Shown one piece after another: positions 25,911-34,737 of a DNA stretch of 64,000 bases (positions are counted from its first letter, which is position 1; every line of letters begins with the position of its first letter). The notes beneath the pieces were generated by a model, which ran no database searches, was not told the DNA's origin, and worked only from the letters and a program-made list of their open reading frames with translations. Origin of the DNA: Planctomycetota bacterium (GTDB taxonomy: Bacteria > Planctomycetota > UBA1135 > UBA2386); contig JADJWQ010000002.1 of NCBI GenBank assembly GCA_016716265.1, positions 581,001 to 645,000 of the forward strand. The letters are read 5' to 3'. The position numbers and the translations under genes were made by a program.

Positions 25911-27910
25911 CAGCGTCCCCCCCGTCGGTCACCACCGTGACAGCCGCGGCAGTCGAGCGGCAGCGGTCGGTACCGGACGATCGGCTCGCCGTGCGCGACC
26001 GGGGTCGCACGATGGCAGGCAGCACACGCGACGCTGGCGTGCGGCTGCCCGGGATCGAAGCGGGCGTCGCGCCGGTGGTCGAATCCGGACGCCTGCCAGT
26101 CGCGCTCCGTGTGGCACCGGGCGCAGTCCGCGGGCGCGACGAATCGATCGTCGCGCCAGCTGGCGAACTGCGCACCGTGCGGATCGTCGTGGCAATCGGC
26201 GCAACGCGTCGGGGCGCTGCCGAGGCGTCCGTCGGCGGTGCGACCGTGGCAGCTCGCGCAGTCGGCCCGCGCGTGCGCGCCGTCGAGCCGCCGTCCGGTC
26301 CAATCGCCGTGGTCGAAGCTCGCGGGATCCACGGCACGGAACGACCGCTCGTCGTGGCAGCGGGCGCAGCCGGTGCGCCCGGCGACCGCGCGTGGTAGCA
26401 GCGGCCCGTCGAAGGCACCGCCGTGGGGATCGCGGTGGCATGCGTCGCAGCGCGCCGGCGTGCCGACGAATGCGCGCGGCTCGGCGTCGGCGGCCCGCGG
26501 GTGGCAGAGCGAGCAGGCCACGGCGCGGTGCGCGCCGGTCAGCGGGAACGCGGTCGCGGCATGCCGGGTGACGTCGAAGCGGGGTGGCGTGAACGCATCT
26601 TCTGCATGGCAGCGCAGACAGTCGGCATCGAGCTTCTCACGCACGTCGCCGCGCGGCAGGAACTGCCCGCCATGGGGGTCGCCGTGGCACGCGCGGCAAT
26701 CGCCGGCGTAGCGGCCCGGGTGCTCCGCTGCGAAGTTGCTGCCGCCGGCAGCGACATGGCAGGCCGTGCAATCGACGGTCGCGTGCGGTGCGGCCAGCGC
26801 GAACCCGGTGGTCGCGTGCTCGGCGGGCGTCAGCGAGGCACCGCGGAAGGTCGCGGCACCGTCGTCGTGACAATGTGCGCAAGCACCGGCGTCCCGCAGG
26901 AAGCGCTCGGTGTGCGGCGAGCCGTGGCAGTCGCCGCACCGCGCGAGGCGATCGACCGGCGGCGGCACTGCGCCCGTCCGGGACCTGCGGTCGTGGCAGC
27001 CGCTGCAGCCGGCGTCGGTGTGCGCGCCGCGCAGCGCCACGCCGCGAGCCGCGTGTTCGTTGACTCCGAACTGCACAGCGGCGAAACGCTCGGTGTCGTG
27101 GCAGCGAGCGCAGTCGTGCGGCGCGGTCGACGTGGCGATCGGCAGTGCCGTGCCGCCAGGGCCGTGCGGATCGGCATGACACGAGATGCAGCCGCGCGCC
27201 GGTACCGGCGAGGACACCGTCCGGAGCGCTGCGACCGAGCGATCGCTGTCCGGTGTGTGACAGGTGTCACAGGCGACCCGAGAATGCGCGCCCTGCAATG
27301 GGAACGTCGCGTGCCGGAAACCCGGCGCGGCCTGGAACGCGGTCTCCTGACCGTGGCAGGCGGCGCAATCGTCGCCGAACGCCGCCGCATGCGGATCGTC
27401 GTGGCACGTGGTGCACCGCATGTCGAGACCGAGGAATCGCTCCATGCCGGCGGGCAGCACGGCGACGTCGGCCCGGGTATGACACGCGCTGCAGTCGAGC
27501 TGCGCATGGCGGCCCTGGAGGGCGAAGCCGGCCACGTGTGCGTGCTCGTAGGCGCGGCGCTCGGGAACGCCGGCGAGCGAGAATGCGCGCTCGTCCACGA
27601 GAGCGACGGTGTCGCCGTGATGCTCCTGATGACAGCTCTCGCACCGCGCGCCGCGCCGGTCCGGCTGGCTGCCGTGCAGGCCGGTGCCATCGCGCAATTG
27701 TGTGCCGATCGCCTCGTGGCAGGTCGTGCAGGTCGATGCGAACGGCTCGGCATGGCACGTCGCACAACCGGCCTGACCGACGAGTCCTGCGGTCGCGGCG
27801 TGGACGGGATGGAGCGGACCCGGTGCGATCCGGGCATCTGCCTCCCACAGCGTGACGGCCGCGACGGCGACGAGCGACGCCACGGCGACGAGGGTCTTCA
27901 CTGCTCTCAT
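25910..27910 (-). CDS. 23-heme c-type cytochrome
   Basis: 666 residues with a single N-terminal hydrophobic segment (TLVAVASLVAVAAVTLW) that is either a signal peptide or an inner-membrane anchor, then twenty-three CxxCH motifs. These run from CATCH and CTTCH near the N-terminus to CAACH and CRGCH at the end, spaced about 20-35 residues apart. The spacing and repeated H...F.L.GAH.x.xC pattern (FPLQGAHSRVACDTCH, FPLTGAHRAVACSLCH) show an internally duplicated multihaem chain, suited to moving electrons across the periplasm. The ATG at 27910 overlaps the upstream oxidoreductase stop (ATGA), and its own stop shares a base with the barrel start. The substrate or terminal acceptor is not evident. 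Confidence 0.92.
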   Translation of the reverse strand: MRAVKTLVAVASLVAVAAVTLWEADARIAPGPLHPVHAATAGLVGQAGCATCHAEPFASTCTTCHEAIGTQLRDGTGLHGSQPDRRGARCESCHQEHHGDTVALVDERAFSLAGVPERRAYEHAHVAGFALQGRHAQLDCSACHTRADVAVLPAGMERFLGLDMRCTTCHDDPHAAAFGDDCAACHGQETAFQAAPGFRHATFPLQGAHSRVACDTCHTPDSDRSVAALRTVSSPVPARGCISCHADPHGPGGTALPIATSTAPHDCARCHDTERFAAVQFGVNEHAARGVALRGAHTDAGCSGCHDRRSRTGAVPPPVDRLARCGDCHGSPHTERFLRDAGACAHCHDDGAATFRGASLTPAEHATTGFALAAPHATVDCTACHVAAGGSNFAAEHPGRYAGDCRACHGDPHGGQFLPRGDVREKLDADCLRCHAEDAFTPPRFDVTRHAATAFPLTGAHRAVACSLCHPRAADAEPRAFVGTPARCDACHRDPHGGAFDGPLLPRAVAGRTGCARCHDERSFRAVDPASFDHGDWTGRRLDGAHARADCASCHGRTADGRLGSAPTRCADCHDDPHGAQFASWRDDRFVAPADCARCHTERDWQASGFDHRRDARFDPGQPHASVACAACHRATPVAHGEPIVRYRPLPLDCRGCHGGDRRGGR

Positions 27911-30261
27911 CGTCCCCCTCCGAACCACGCGGCTCCCGGCAGCCCGCTCCAGTCGACGTTCGCGTAGCGCCAGGCCGCCACGACGTGCAGGACCGTCAGC
28001 AGCACCAGCAGCAATGCAAGCCAGCGGTGCAGGAAGCGCCAGGTCGACAGGATGGCGCCCAGCTCCTCGTAGTGCACCGCGGCGAGCTGCAGGTCGTGCG
28101 CGCGGCGCGCGAGATCGAGCATCGCGCGCACCTGGGACGCCGGGATGCCCTCGGCGAGGCCAGCCCTGTGGAGGCGCCGCAGCGCACGCGAGAACGCGAT
28201 GCGACGGCGCATGGCGGACCACAGGCGAGTCACGAAGCCGCGCCCCCAGGTGCGGCGGTCATCGTCGACGAGCGCCTCGAAGCGAGCGCGGACGTGTGCC
28301 GCGAAGTCGTCGTCAGTGCGCTTCCATTCGGACGTCAGCCCGTCGATCCGGCTGGCGATCTCCTCGATGCCGAGCACCGCGCCGTTCGCGGCGCGCGGCA
28401 CGAACGCGTACAGGTAGCGGCCGATCGTGCCGGTGACGACGACGACGGCGAACGCGAGGAATGCGTGTCCGCCGACGGTGTCGGCGGGGGCGAAGCCGGC
28501 ATGGAGGGCGGCGGCGAGGAACGACGTCAGGCCGGTGACGACGTGCGCGTTCATCCACGCCCGGAGGCTGCCCGGCAGGCGTCGTCCGATCGTCCGTGCG
28601 CGCCGCAGCAGGTAGGTGAGGTTGCAGAGCATCAGGCCGACGGCGAGGAGCCCACAGGGCAGGCCCAGCGTGCCGGTCGGGCGGAGCAGCGCATGGTCCG
28701 GATGCCGGTCGCGCGCGGTCGCGTCGAGGGCGTAGTAGTCGCCGTGCAGGAGCGAGACGAGCAAGACGCCGCCCGCGAGCGCCAGTGAGGCACCCAGAGC
28801 GAGTACGAGGCCTCCGGCGAGCTCGACCCCGGGTGGCTCGGTCGCGGTCGCCGGACGATCGGCGGGATCGAACGACACGCCCGCCTGCTCGAGCATCCCG
28901 AACGGCGGGGTGCCGCCGGCGAGGACGAACACGGCGTCGTTCGGCAGCACGATGTCGCGCTCGTCCGCGGGGCCGTCCGCGACGGTCGAGCGCAGCACGA
29001 CGCGGTCGGATCCGATCCGGACCGGCGTCGTCCGGTAGCGGACATCGACGGAGCCGGTGGCCTCGGCTTCGCGGATCGCGCGGTCGTTGCGGGCCTTGAG
29101 GCGGTTGAACGCGGCTCTTCGATAGGAGAGCGTCACGTGGTTGTCCGGCTGCGCGGCGAGCCCCAGGGCAGCCTCGATCGCGCTGTCGCCACCGCCGACG
29201 ACGAGCACGCGCTCGCCGCGATGGCAGCCGGCGTCCTGCAGCGCGTAGTGGACCTTCGGCAGCTCCTCGCCGGGGATGCCGAGCTTGCGCGGGGTGCCGC
29301 GGCGACCGAGCGCGAGGCACAGGTGCTGCGCGTCGAACGTGCCCGCGCTCGTGCTGGCGACGAACGTGCCGTCGGGCCGTCGCGACACGGCCGTGAGCTG
29401 CACGCCGGTGCGCACGTCGAGGGCGTGCTCCGCGACGAGTCCGTCCCAGAGCTCGACGAGCTCTTCCTTCGAGTATTCGAGCCGGCCGAGGCGGCCATGC
29501 AGAGGCAGCACCATCGGCTGCGTCATCACCAGCTTGCCGCGCGGGTAGGCGGCGACCGCGCCACCGGGCCGGTCGGCCTGCTCGAGCACGACGGCCTCGA
29601 TGCCGAGCTCGCGTGCGCGCAATGCAGCGGCGAGACCGGCGGGGCCGGCGCCGACGATCAGCAGCTCGACCGGAGCTGCGCGGTCGTCGCGGTCGGGGGC
29701 ACGAGCAGGCACGGTCTGGAGCTGTCGGCGGGAGCGGACCGCGCCCGCTCCCTGGCGCAGGCGCGCGTGCACTGCGTCCGCCACCGTGATCCCGTGGTTC
29801 ACGGCGGTGCGCACCAGGGCATGGCCGCTGAGCTCGCCGGCGACGAACAGGCCCGGCACCCCGACCGCCTCGAGGTCGGACTGCAGGGCGGGGAGGTCGC
29901 GGCGGTCGGAGAGATCGCCCAGGGTGACAGCGACGGCGCCGACCGGGCAGGCATCCGCGCAGCGACCGTGGCCGACGCAGCGCGAGCCGTGGACCACCGT
30001 CGCCTGGCCGTGGACCAGCGCGAGCACGCCCTCCTCGGGGCAGGCGGTGACGCACGAGCCGCAGCCGATGCAGCGATCCAGGTCGATGACCGGATGCTGG
30101 AGCCGTGCGGCATGGCTGCCGCGCACGCGCGCGTCGCGTCGTTCGGCAACGCCGTGCAGCGACACGCGCAGCTGCCCGCGGCGCAGCAGTGCGGCGCCCA
30201 GGGCGGCAGCGAGTCCGGCTGCCAGCGCGGCTGGCAGGAGCAGGGAATGAGGGTCGGTCAT
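27907..30261 (-). CDS. membrane-bound Fe-S/FAD oxidoreductase fused to a cytochrome-b-like membrane domain
   Basis: 784 residues, first gene of the cytochrome operon. It has an N-terminal helix (LLLPAALAAGLAAALGAALL), then a ferredoxin-like segment. Cluster 1 is C64, C67, C70, C74 (CIGCGSCVTACP). Cluster 2 is C95, H98, C101, C105, with His replacing one Cys. A two-dinucleotide flavoprotein follows: FAD motif LIVGAGPAGLAA (about 197-208) and NAD(P) motif VLVVGGGDSAIEA (about 350-362). From about 475 there are several membrane helices with conserved His (AHVVTGLTSFLAAALHAGF, HRWLALLLVLLTVLHVVAAW), resembling dihaem cytochrome-b or ferric-reductase-like domains. It could pass electrons between NAD(P)H or quinone and the periplasmic cytochromes; the direction is unknown. 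Confidence 0.85.
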   Translation of the reverse strand: MTDPHSLLLPAALAAGLAAALGAALLRRGQLRVSLHGVAERRDARVRGSHAARLQHPVIDLDRCIGCGSCVTACPEEGVLALVHGQATVVHGSRCVGHGRCADACPVGAVAVTLGDLSDRRDLPALQSDLEAVGVPGLFVAGELSGHALVRTAVNHGITVADAVHARLRQGAGAVRSRRQLQTVPARAPDRDDRAAPVELLIVGAGPAGLAAALRARELGIEAVVLEQADRPGGAVAAYPRGKLVMTQPMVLPLHGRLGRLEYSKEELVELWDGLVAEHALDVRTGVQLTAVSRRPDGTFVASTSAGTFDAQHLCLALGRRGTPRKLGIPGEELPKVHYALQDAGCHRGERVLVVGGGDSAIEAALGLAAQPDNHVTLSYRRAAFNRLKARNDRAIREAEATGSVDVRYRTTPVRIGSDRVVLRSTVADGPADERDIVLPNDAVFVLAGGTPPFGMLEQAGVSFDPADRPATATEPPGVELAGGLVLALGASLALAGGVLLVSLLHGDYYALDATARDRHPDHALLRPTGTLGLPCGLLAVGLMLCNLTYLLRRARTIGRRLPGSLRAWMNAHVVTGLTSFLAAALHAGFAPADTVGGHAFLAFAVVVVTGTIGRYLYAFVPRAANGAVLGIEEIASRIDGLTSEWKRTDDDFAAHVRARFEALVDDDRRTWGRGFVTRLWSAMRRRIAFSRALRRLHRAGLAEGIPASQVRAMLDLARRAHDLQLAAVHYEELGAILSTWRFLHRWLALLLVLLTVLHVVAAWRYANVDWSGLPGAAWFGGGR

Positions 30262-30565
30262 CCGCGACCGCGGCAGGTCAGGGTGTCGTCTCGGTCGTGT
30301 CGGGGCGTGGAACCGAACGGCGTGCCGCGACCCGCGCGGGCGAACGGCGTCCGGATCCCCGACGCGGCCGATCCGGATTCCGCACCCGGTTCGGCGCGGC
30401 GATGTCGCGGACTTGTGTCGGGTCCAGGATCGCGACAGCCCGGGACGAGACGTCGGCCCGGGTCCGCCCGGTGCCAGGGAAGTCCTGGGTCGCGGGCGAC
30501 CGTCCCCGCAGCGACAATGCACCTCCCTGCCCTGGAACCGTCCTGAGGACGGAAGAGGTCTGTCC
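30262..30565. other. 304-bp divergent intergenic region upstream of the cytochrome operon
   Basis: This gap separates the start of the cytochrome operon (-) from a small secreted-protein gene (+), so it should contain both promoters. I see no convincing -35/-10 pair in either direction. The only clear structure is the inverted repeat at 30538-30552. Confidence 0.5.
30538..30552. promoter_or_regulatory. inverted repeat ccgtcc-tga-ggacgg
   Basis: A perfect 6+3+6 dyad 13 bp before the GTG start at 30566. It could be an operator for the divergent genes or a leader hairpin near the ribosome site. Only the symmetry is visible. Confidence 0.35.
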
Positions 30566-31027
30566 GTGACCCTTCGTCTGACGATGACGCTCCGGCTGGC
30601 ACTGTCGGTCGGAGCCTGCCTGATGGCGCTCGGAACCACCGACGCGCGGGCCCAGGGGCTCGCGGTGTCGCCCTACGGCACCGGGTGCGGACCGGTGGCC
30701 GCCGGCGCTGCCGGCATCCTCGGCAATCACCTCGAGCTGTCGTTCTCGCTGACGCAGGCGGCACCCCACGCGCTGGGGATCGCGGTGATCGGCGTGAACG
30801 AGCAGGCGATCCCGCTGCCGACGACGAGCTGCCTGCTGCTGACCGAGCCGATCTTCACGCTGCCGTTCCGCGTCGACGGGAACGGTGAGCGCACGATCGC
30901 CTTCCTGCTGCCGCTCGGCTACCAGGTCACGGCGCGCGTGCAGTTCGTCGAGGTCACCGAGGCGCTGCTCGGCGTGCTCGTGCTGCGGCCGAGCAACGGC
31001 GTGCTGGTGCGACCCGACGGCTCGTGA
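30566..31027 (+). CDS. small secreted beta-rich protein with the shared planctomycete-type domain
   Basis: 153 residues. A GTG at 30566 follows GAAGAGG at 7 nt; an internal ATG at 30584 is the alternative. The signal peptide (LRLALSVGACLMALGTTDARAQ) precedes a single domain beginning GTGCGPVAAG, with alternating beta strands (HLELSFSLTQAAPHALGIAVIGVNEQAIPL, RTIAFLLPLGYQVTARVQFVEV). It resembles the C-terminal domains of the larger secreted proteins at 13573, 36014, 38249 and 46151, here as a stand-alone protein. Function is unknown. It faces lysine aminotransferase across a structured gap and diverges from the cytochrome operon. Confidence 0.72.
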   Translation: MTLRLTMTLRLALSVGACLMALGTTDARAQGLAVSPYGTGCGPVAAGAAGILGNHLELSFSLTQAAPHALGIAVIGVNEQAIPLPTTSCLLLTEPIFTLPFRVDGNGERTIAFLLPLGYQVTARVQFVEVTEALLGVLVLRPSNGVLVRPDGS

Positions 31028-31039
31028 GCGCCGGGCGGG

Positions 31040-31076
31040 GGCCGCGGGTCGACGGCCGAGCCGCCGATCCGCGGCC
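31040..31076. terminator. hairpin between convergent genes
   Basis: ggccgcgg (31040-31047) pairs with ccgcggcc (31069-31076) around a 21-nt loop that can itself fold. It fills the 49-bp gap between the secreted-protein gene and the lysine aminotransferase stop. A bidirectional terminator is likely from placement; no T-run is present. Confidence 0.4.
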
Positions 31077-32399
31077 TCAGGCCCTGGCGCAGTCCGGCAG
31101 CGCGGCGGCGACGCGCTCGAGCGCCGCGTCGATCTCCGCGGCGGTGACGTTCAGGGGCAGCCGGAAGCGGACCGCGCGGTCGCCCGAGGGCAGGGCGAGC
31201 AGGCGGTGGGCGCGCAGTGCGCGCAGCAGCGCGTCGCGCGCGGGGCGGTCGGCGCGATCGAGGGCGACCAGCGAACCCTGACCACGCACGTTGTCGAACG
31301 CACCACTGTCGCTGGCGATGGAACGCAGACCGGCGAGCAGGCGTTCGCCCTGTCGTGCGACGTTGTCGCCGAGGTGCTCGTCGAGCACGATACGGATGAT
31401 CTGCGTTGCCCGAACCATGTCGACGAGACTGCCGCCCCACGTGGAATTGATGCGGCTCGCCTTGTGGAACACGTTGTCGGGTACGTCGTCGACGCGCGTG
31501 TTCGCGTAGAGGCCGCAGACCTGCGTCTTCTTGCCGAACGCGACGACGTCCGGCGCGACACCCTTCGACTGCCACATCCACGGTGTGCCGGAGCTGAAGA
31601 AGCCGGTCTGCACCTCGTCGAGCACGAGCAGTGCGTCGTGCTCGTCGCACAGCCGCCGGAGCTCCGCGAGGAACTCGGGACGGAAATGGCGATCGCCGCC
31701 TTCGGCCTGCATCGGCTCGACGATGACGCACGCGACGCGACCGGCGAACTCGCCGCGGAACGCCGTCTCCATCTCCGCGACGGCACGCCGCTCCTCGGTC
31801 TCGACATCGTTGTCGACGTTGCCGGCCAGGTCGAAATGCAGCGCCGGGCTGTGGATGCGCGGCCAGCGGAACTTCGGGAACAGGGCGGTCTTGACCGGGT
31901 CGGTGTTCGTCAAGCTGAGCGTGTAGCCGCTGCGACCGTGGAACGCGTGCCGGAAGTGCATCACCGCGAGCGTGTCGCCATCGTGGCAGCGGTCGACGCC
32001 GATCTTGCGTGCCTTCCAATCGAAGGCGACCTTGAGCGCGTTCTCGACGGCGAGCGCGCCGCCCGAGATCCAGAAGTGGTGCGGGTAGCCGGGCGGAGTG
32101 ACGCGCGTCGCGAACAGCGACACGAACTCCGCCATCAGTGTCGTGTAGAGGTCCGCGTTCGACGGGTTGGTGCTGCCCGCCAGCCGGATGCGCTCCAGGA
32201 ACTCCGGCTCCTGCATCGCCGGGTGGTTCCAACCGATCGGCCAGCTCGCGAAACAGGTGAAGAAGTCGAGATACTCGTCGCCGGTCACCTCGTCACACAG
32301 CCAGGAGCCGTGCGAGCGGCGCAGGTCGAGGACGATGGGCATGCCATCGGCGAGCTGGTGGCGGGAGAGGGTCGCGTGGACGTTCTTCGGGTCGATCAT
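31077..32399 (-). CDS. lat: L-lysine 6-aminotransferase
   Basis: 440 residues, the full LAT length. A PLP-dependent class-III transaminase that moves the epsilon-amino group of lysine to 2-oxoglutarate, giving alpha-aminoadipate semialdehyde. Typical stretches are GDEYLDFFTCFASWPIGWNHP, STNPSNADLYTTLMAEFV, the PLP-phosphate region GALAVENALKVAFDWK, the Asp-containing LLVLDEVQTGFFSSG and the catalytic lysine region AFGKKTQVCG, followed by RINSTWGGSLVDMVR. The match to LAT rather than generic aminotransferases is good. No dehydrogenase for the semialdehyde is adjacent, so the pathway (lysine catabolism or aminoadipate supply) is not fixed. Divergent from the second HEAT-VWA gene. Confidence 0.88.
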   Translation of the reverse strand: MIDPKNVHATLSRHQLADGMPIVLDLRRSHGSWLCDEVTGDEYLDFFTCFASWPIGWNHPAMQEPEFLERIRLAGSTNPSNADLYTTLMAEFVSLFATRVTPPGYPHHFWISGGALAVENALKVAFDWKARKIGVDRCHDGDTLAVMHFRHAFHGRSGYTLSLTNTDPVKTALFPKFRWPRIHSPALHFDLAGNVDNDVETEERRAVAEMETAFRGEFAGRVACVIVEPMQAEGGDRHFRPEFLAELRRLCDEHDALLVLDEVQTGFFSSGTPWMWQSKGVAPDVVAFGKKTQVCGLYANTRVDDVPDNVFHKASRINSTWGGSLVDMVRATQIIRIVLDEHLGDNVARQGERLLAGLRSIASDSGAFDNVRGQGSLVALDRADRPARDALLRALRAHRLLALPSGDRAVRFRLPLNVTAAEIDAALERVAAALPDCARA

Positions 32400-32631
32400 G
32401 GGCGCTCCGGGCCTGCTGCGAGCCACTGCCGGGGCGGGACGGGGCCGAGCGACGCCACGCGGTCCCGCGGATCCGGGCGTGCGGTCGCAACGCCACGCCG
32501 TGCGGCGCAATTGCGTCCGGGAGGTCCCCGAGCTGCGGTGGTGTGCCGCGATCGGCCACGTCGGGTAGCATCCAGGTCCGGCGCGCCCCTCGCCGGTTTC
32601 TCGCACCCCGCACCTCCGCACCTCCGTCGAC

Positions 32632-34713
32632 ATGCGTCTCCTCGTCGCGCTGCTCGCCGTCTGTCTCGCCGTGCTCGCGCCGGTGCACGCCCAGGGCAGT
32701 CCAGCGGGGACTGGCGACGGGCTCGATCGCCTGCAGCGGGTCCTCGGCCAACCCGAGGCCGAGCGGATTCCCGTCGTGCGCGGGCTGGCCCGCGATGGCG
32801 GCGCTGCGGTCACGGTCGCGCTGCTGGAAGAGCTGCAGCGCGCGCAGGAGGAGGCGTATCGCGTCGCGCTGCTCGACGCCCTCGGCGGTGCCGCGCGCGA
32901 GGGCGTCGTCGGGCCGATCGCGCAGATCCTCGAGAGCGCGGACTCGGGGGTCCAGGAGCGGAACGCGGCGTCGCGAGCGCTCGCGAAGCAGGGCGCCGAG
33001 GGCGTGGCGCGGCTGCGGGCGGTCGCGATCGGATCGAGCGTGCCGCTCGCACGGAGCTACGCGGTCAACGGACTGGCGTCGGCCCGCACCGACGACGCGT
33101 GGCGGGCGCTCGCACAGATCGCGCAGGACGGCGACGCTGCGATGCGGAGCACGGCGATCCGCAATCTCGCGAGCGCACCCGACCTGCCGGAGGTCACCGC
33201 GGCTCGCATTGCAGTGGCGAGAGGTGACGACGTGATGAGCGCGGCCTCCGCGGTGCGGCAGCTCGCCGAGCGGTCGCACCCTGACGCGGCCGAGCTCACC
33301 GTGGCGCTCGCGCAGAAGGCGGGCGACGCGACCGCGCGGTTCGCGGCCGCGGATCTGCTCTACGCGATGGCGGCGGTGTTCGGATCACGGCTGTACCAGC
33401 CGTTCCTCGAGATCGCCGGGCGACCGACCGATTCGACGCTGACCCGCGCGCTGGACGAGGTGCTACCGAAGGTCGCGAAGGACCCGGCGTTCATCGAGTT
33501 CCTGCGGCGCGGGCTCGGCCGCATCGGGGAGTCCGCGCAGCTGCGCGTGGCGCTGCGCGCGCTCGGCGAGGTGCCCGGCGCGGAGGTCACCGCCGAGATC
33601 GCGGACTTCGTGCGCTCGCGGGACCCCGACGTCGTGTTCACCGCGCTCCGGGTGCTCGCGAAGCGCGGCGACCGCACCGCGGTTCCCGAGCTGCGCAAGC
33701 TGCTGCGGGCGAAGGACGACCCGCGGCGGCTCGAAGCGCTGCAGTGCCTCCACGATCTGCTGAAGGGCGATGCCGAGTGGCGGGCCGAGCTGGTCGACAT
33801 GCTGCGCAGCACCGCGAAGACGAAGAGCCCGGCGGACCGCAGCCTGGTGATCTCGCTGCTGGCGGAGCTGGGGGCGGCGGAGGCGCTGTCGGCGGTCTGG
33901 CAGGAGCTGGACGACAAGAGCTGGACGGTGCGCGCCGCGGCGTTCGACTTCTGCCGGCTGGTGCGGAGCAAGGAGTCGGTGCCGAAGCTGATCGCCCGGA
34001 TCGACGAGGAGTCGGGCCGCCTGCGCGAGGACCTGCTCGATACGTTGCAGTCGCTGACCGCATTGCGGTTCAGCGACCGCCGGCGGTGGGACGAGTGGTG
34101 GAAGGAGGACGGGGCGGCGTTCGAGCTGGTCCCGGCCGACGCGTTCGCGAAGCGCGCGCGGCCCCGCAGCGAGGGCGCGACGACCACGAGCTACTACGGC
34201 ATCCCGTTGATCAGCGACCGCGTCGTGTTCGTGGTCGACGTGTCGGGCAGCATGTCCGCGCCGATCGGCACCGATCAGCGGCGCACGCGCCTGGACGAGG
34301 CGAAGCGGCAGCTCCGGCGGGTCGTCGAGGGCACGCCGGAGCACTTCCGCTTCAATGTGGTGTCGTTCCACACGACCATCGCAGCCGTGTTCGACGAGAT
34401 GCTCCGGGTCAGCCCGCGCAACCGCGCCGAGGCGCTGCAGCGCATCGACGCCCTGTCGCCGATGGGGTCGACGAACGTGCACGACGCGATGAAGCGTGCA
34501 TTCGAAGAGGAGGAGGTCGACACGATCTACCTGCTGTCGGACGGCGCTCCGACCGCCGGTCCGATCACCGACCCCGACGCGCTCGCCGACGAGATCGCGC
34601 GGTGGAACCGCGCGCGGCGGTTGCGCATCCACTGCATCTCGATCGGCACGGACAGCCCGATGTTGAAGCGCATCGCGGCGGAGTCGGGTGGCGAGTACGT
34701 GCTGACGCGGTAG
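32632..34713 (+). CDS. secreted HEAT-repeat plus VWA-domain protein (paralogue 2)
   Basis: 693 residues. Signal peptide (LLVALLAVCLAVLAPVHAQ), a longer array of HEAT-like repeats to about residue 470 (VVGPIAQILESADSGVQERNAASRAL, PELRKLLRAKDDPRRLEALQCL), then a linker (RRRWDEWWKEDGAAFELVPADAF). The VWA domain has the MIDAS motif VFVVDVSGSM (about 532-541), a Thr loop GSTNVHDAM and YLLSDGAPT. The linker W-x-x-x-W and the following YYGIPL match paralogue 1 (AAWRKTWDQLQS; FGGIPTT), so both come from one duplication. Exported interaction scaffold inferred. The 232-bp upstream gap to lat holds a possible -10 (tagcat, 32566-32571) but no -35. Confidence 0.86.
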   Translation: MRLLVALLAVCLAVLAPVHAQGSPAGTGDGLDRLQRVLGQPEAERIPVVRGLARDGGAAVTVALLEELQRAQEEAYRVALLDALGGAAREGVVGPIAQILESADSGVQERNAASRALAKQGAEGVARLRAVAIGSSVPLARSYAVNGLASARTDDAWRALAQIAQDGDAAMRSTAIRNLASAPDLPEVTAARIAVARGDDVMSAASAVRQLAERSHPDAAELTVALAQKAGDATARFAAADLLYAMAAVFGSRLYQPFLEIAGRPTDSTLTRALDEVLPKVAKDPAFIEFLRRGLGRIGESAQLRVALRALGEVPGAEVTAEIADFVRSRDPDVVFTALRVLAKRGDRTAVPELRKLLRAKDDPRRLEALQCLHDLLKGDAEWRAELVDMLRSTAKTKSPADRSLVISLLAELGAAEALSAVWQELDDKSWTVRAAAFDFCRLVRSKESVPKLIARIDEESGRLREDLLDTLQSLTALRFSDRRRWDEWWKEDGAAFELVPADAFAKRARPRSEGATTTSYYGIPLISDRVVFVVDVSGSMSAPIGTDQRRTRLDEAKRQLRRVVEGTPEHFRFNVVSFHTTIAAVFDEMLRVSPRNRAEALQRIDALSPMGSTNVHDAMKRAFEEEEVDTIYLLSDGAPTAGPITDPDALADEIARWNRARRLRIHCISIGTDSPMLKRIAAESGGEYVLTR

Positions 34714-34737
34714 CGGCAGCGTGCGCCCGGCCCGCGT

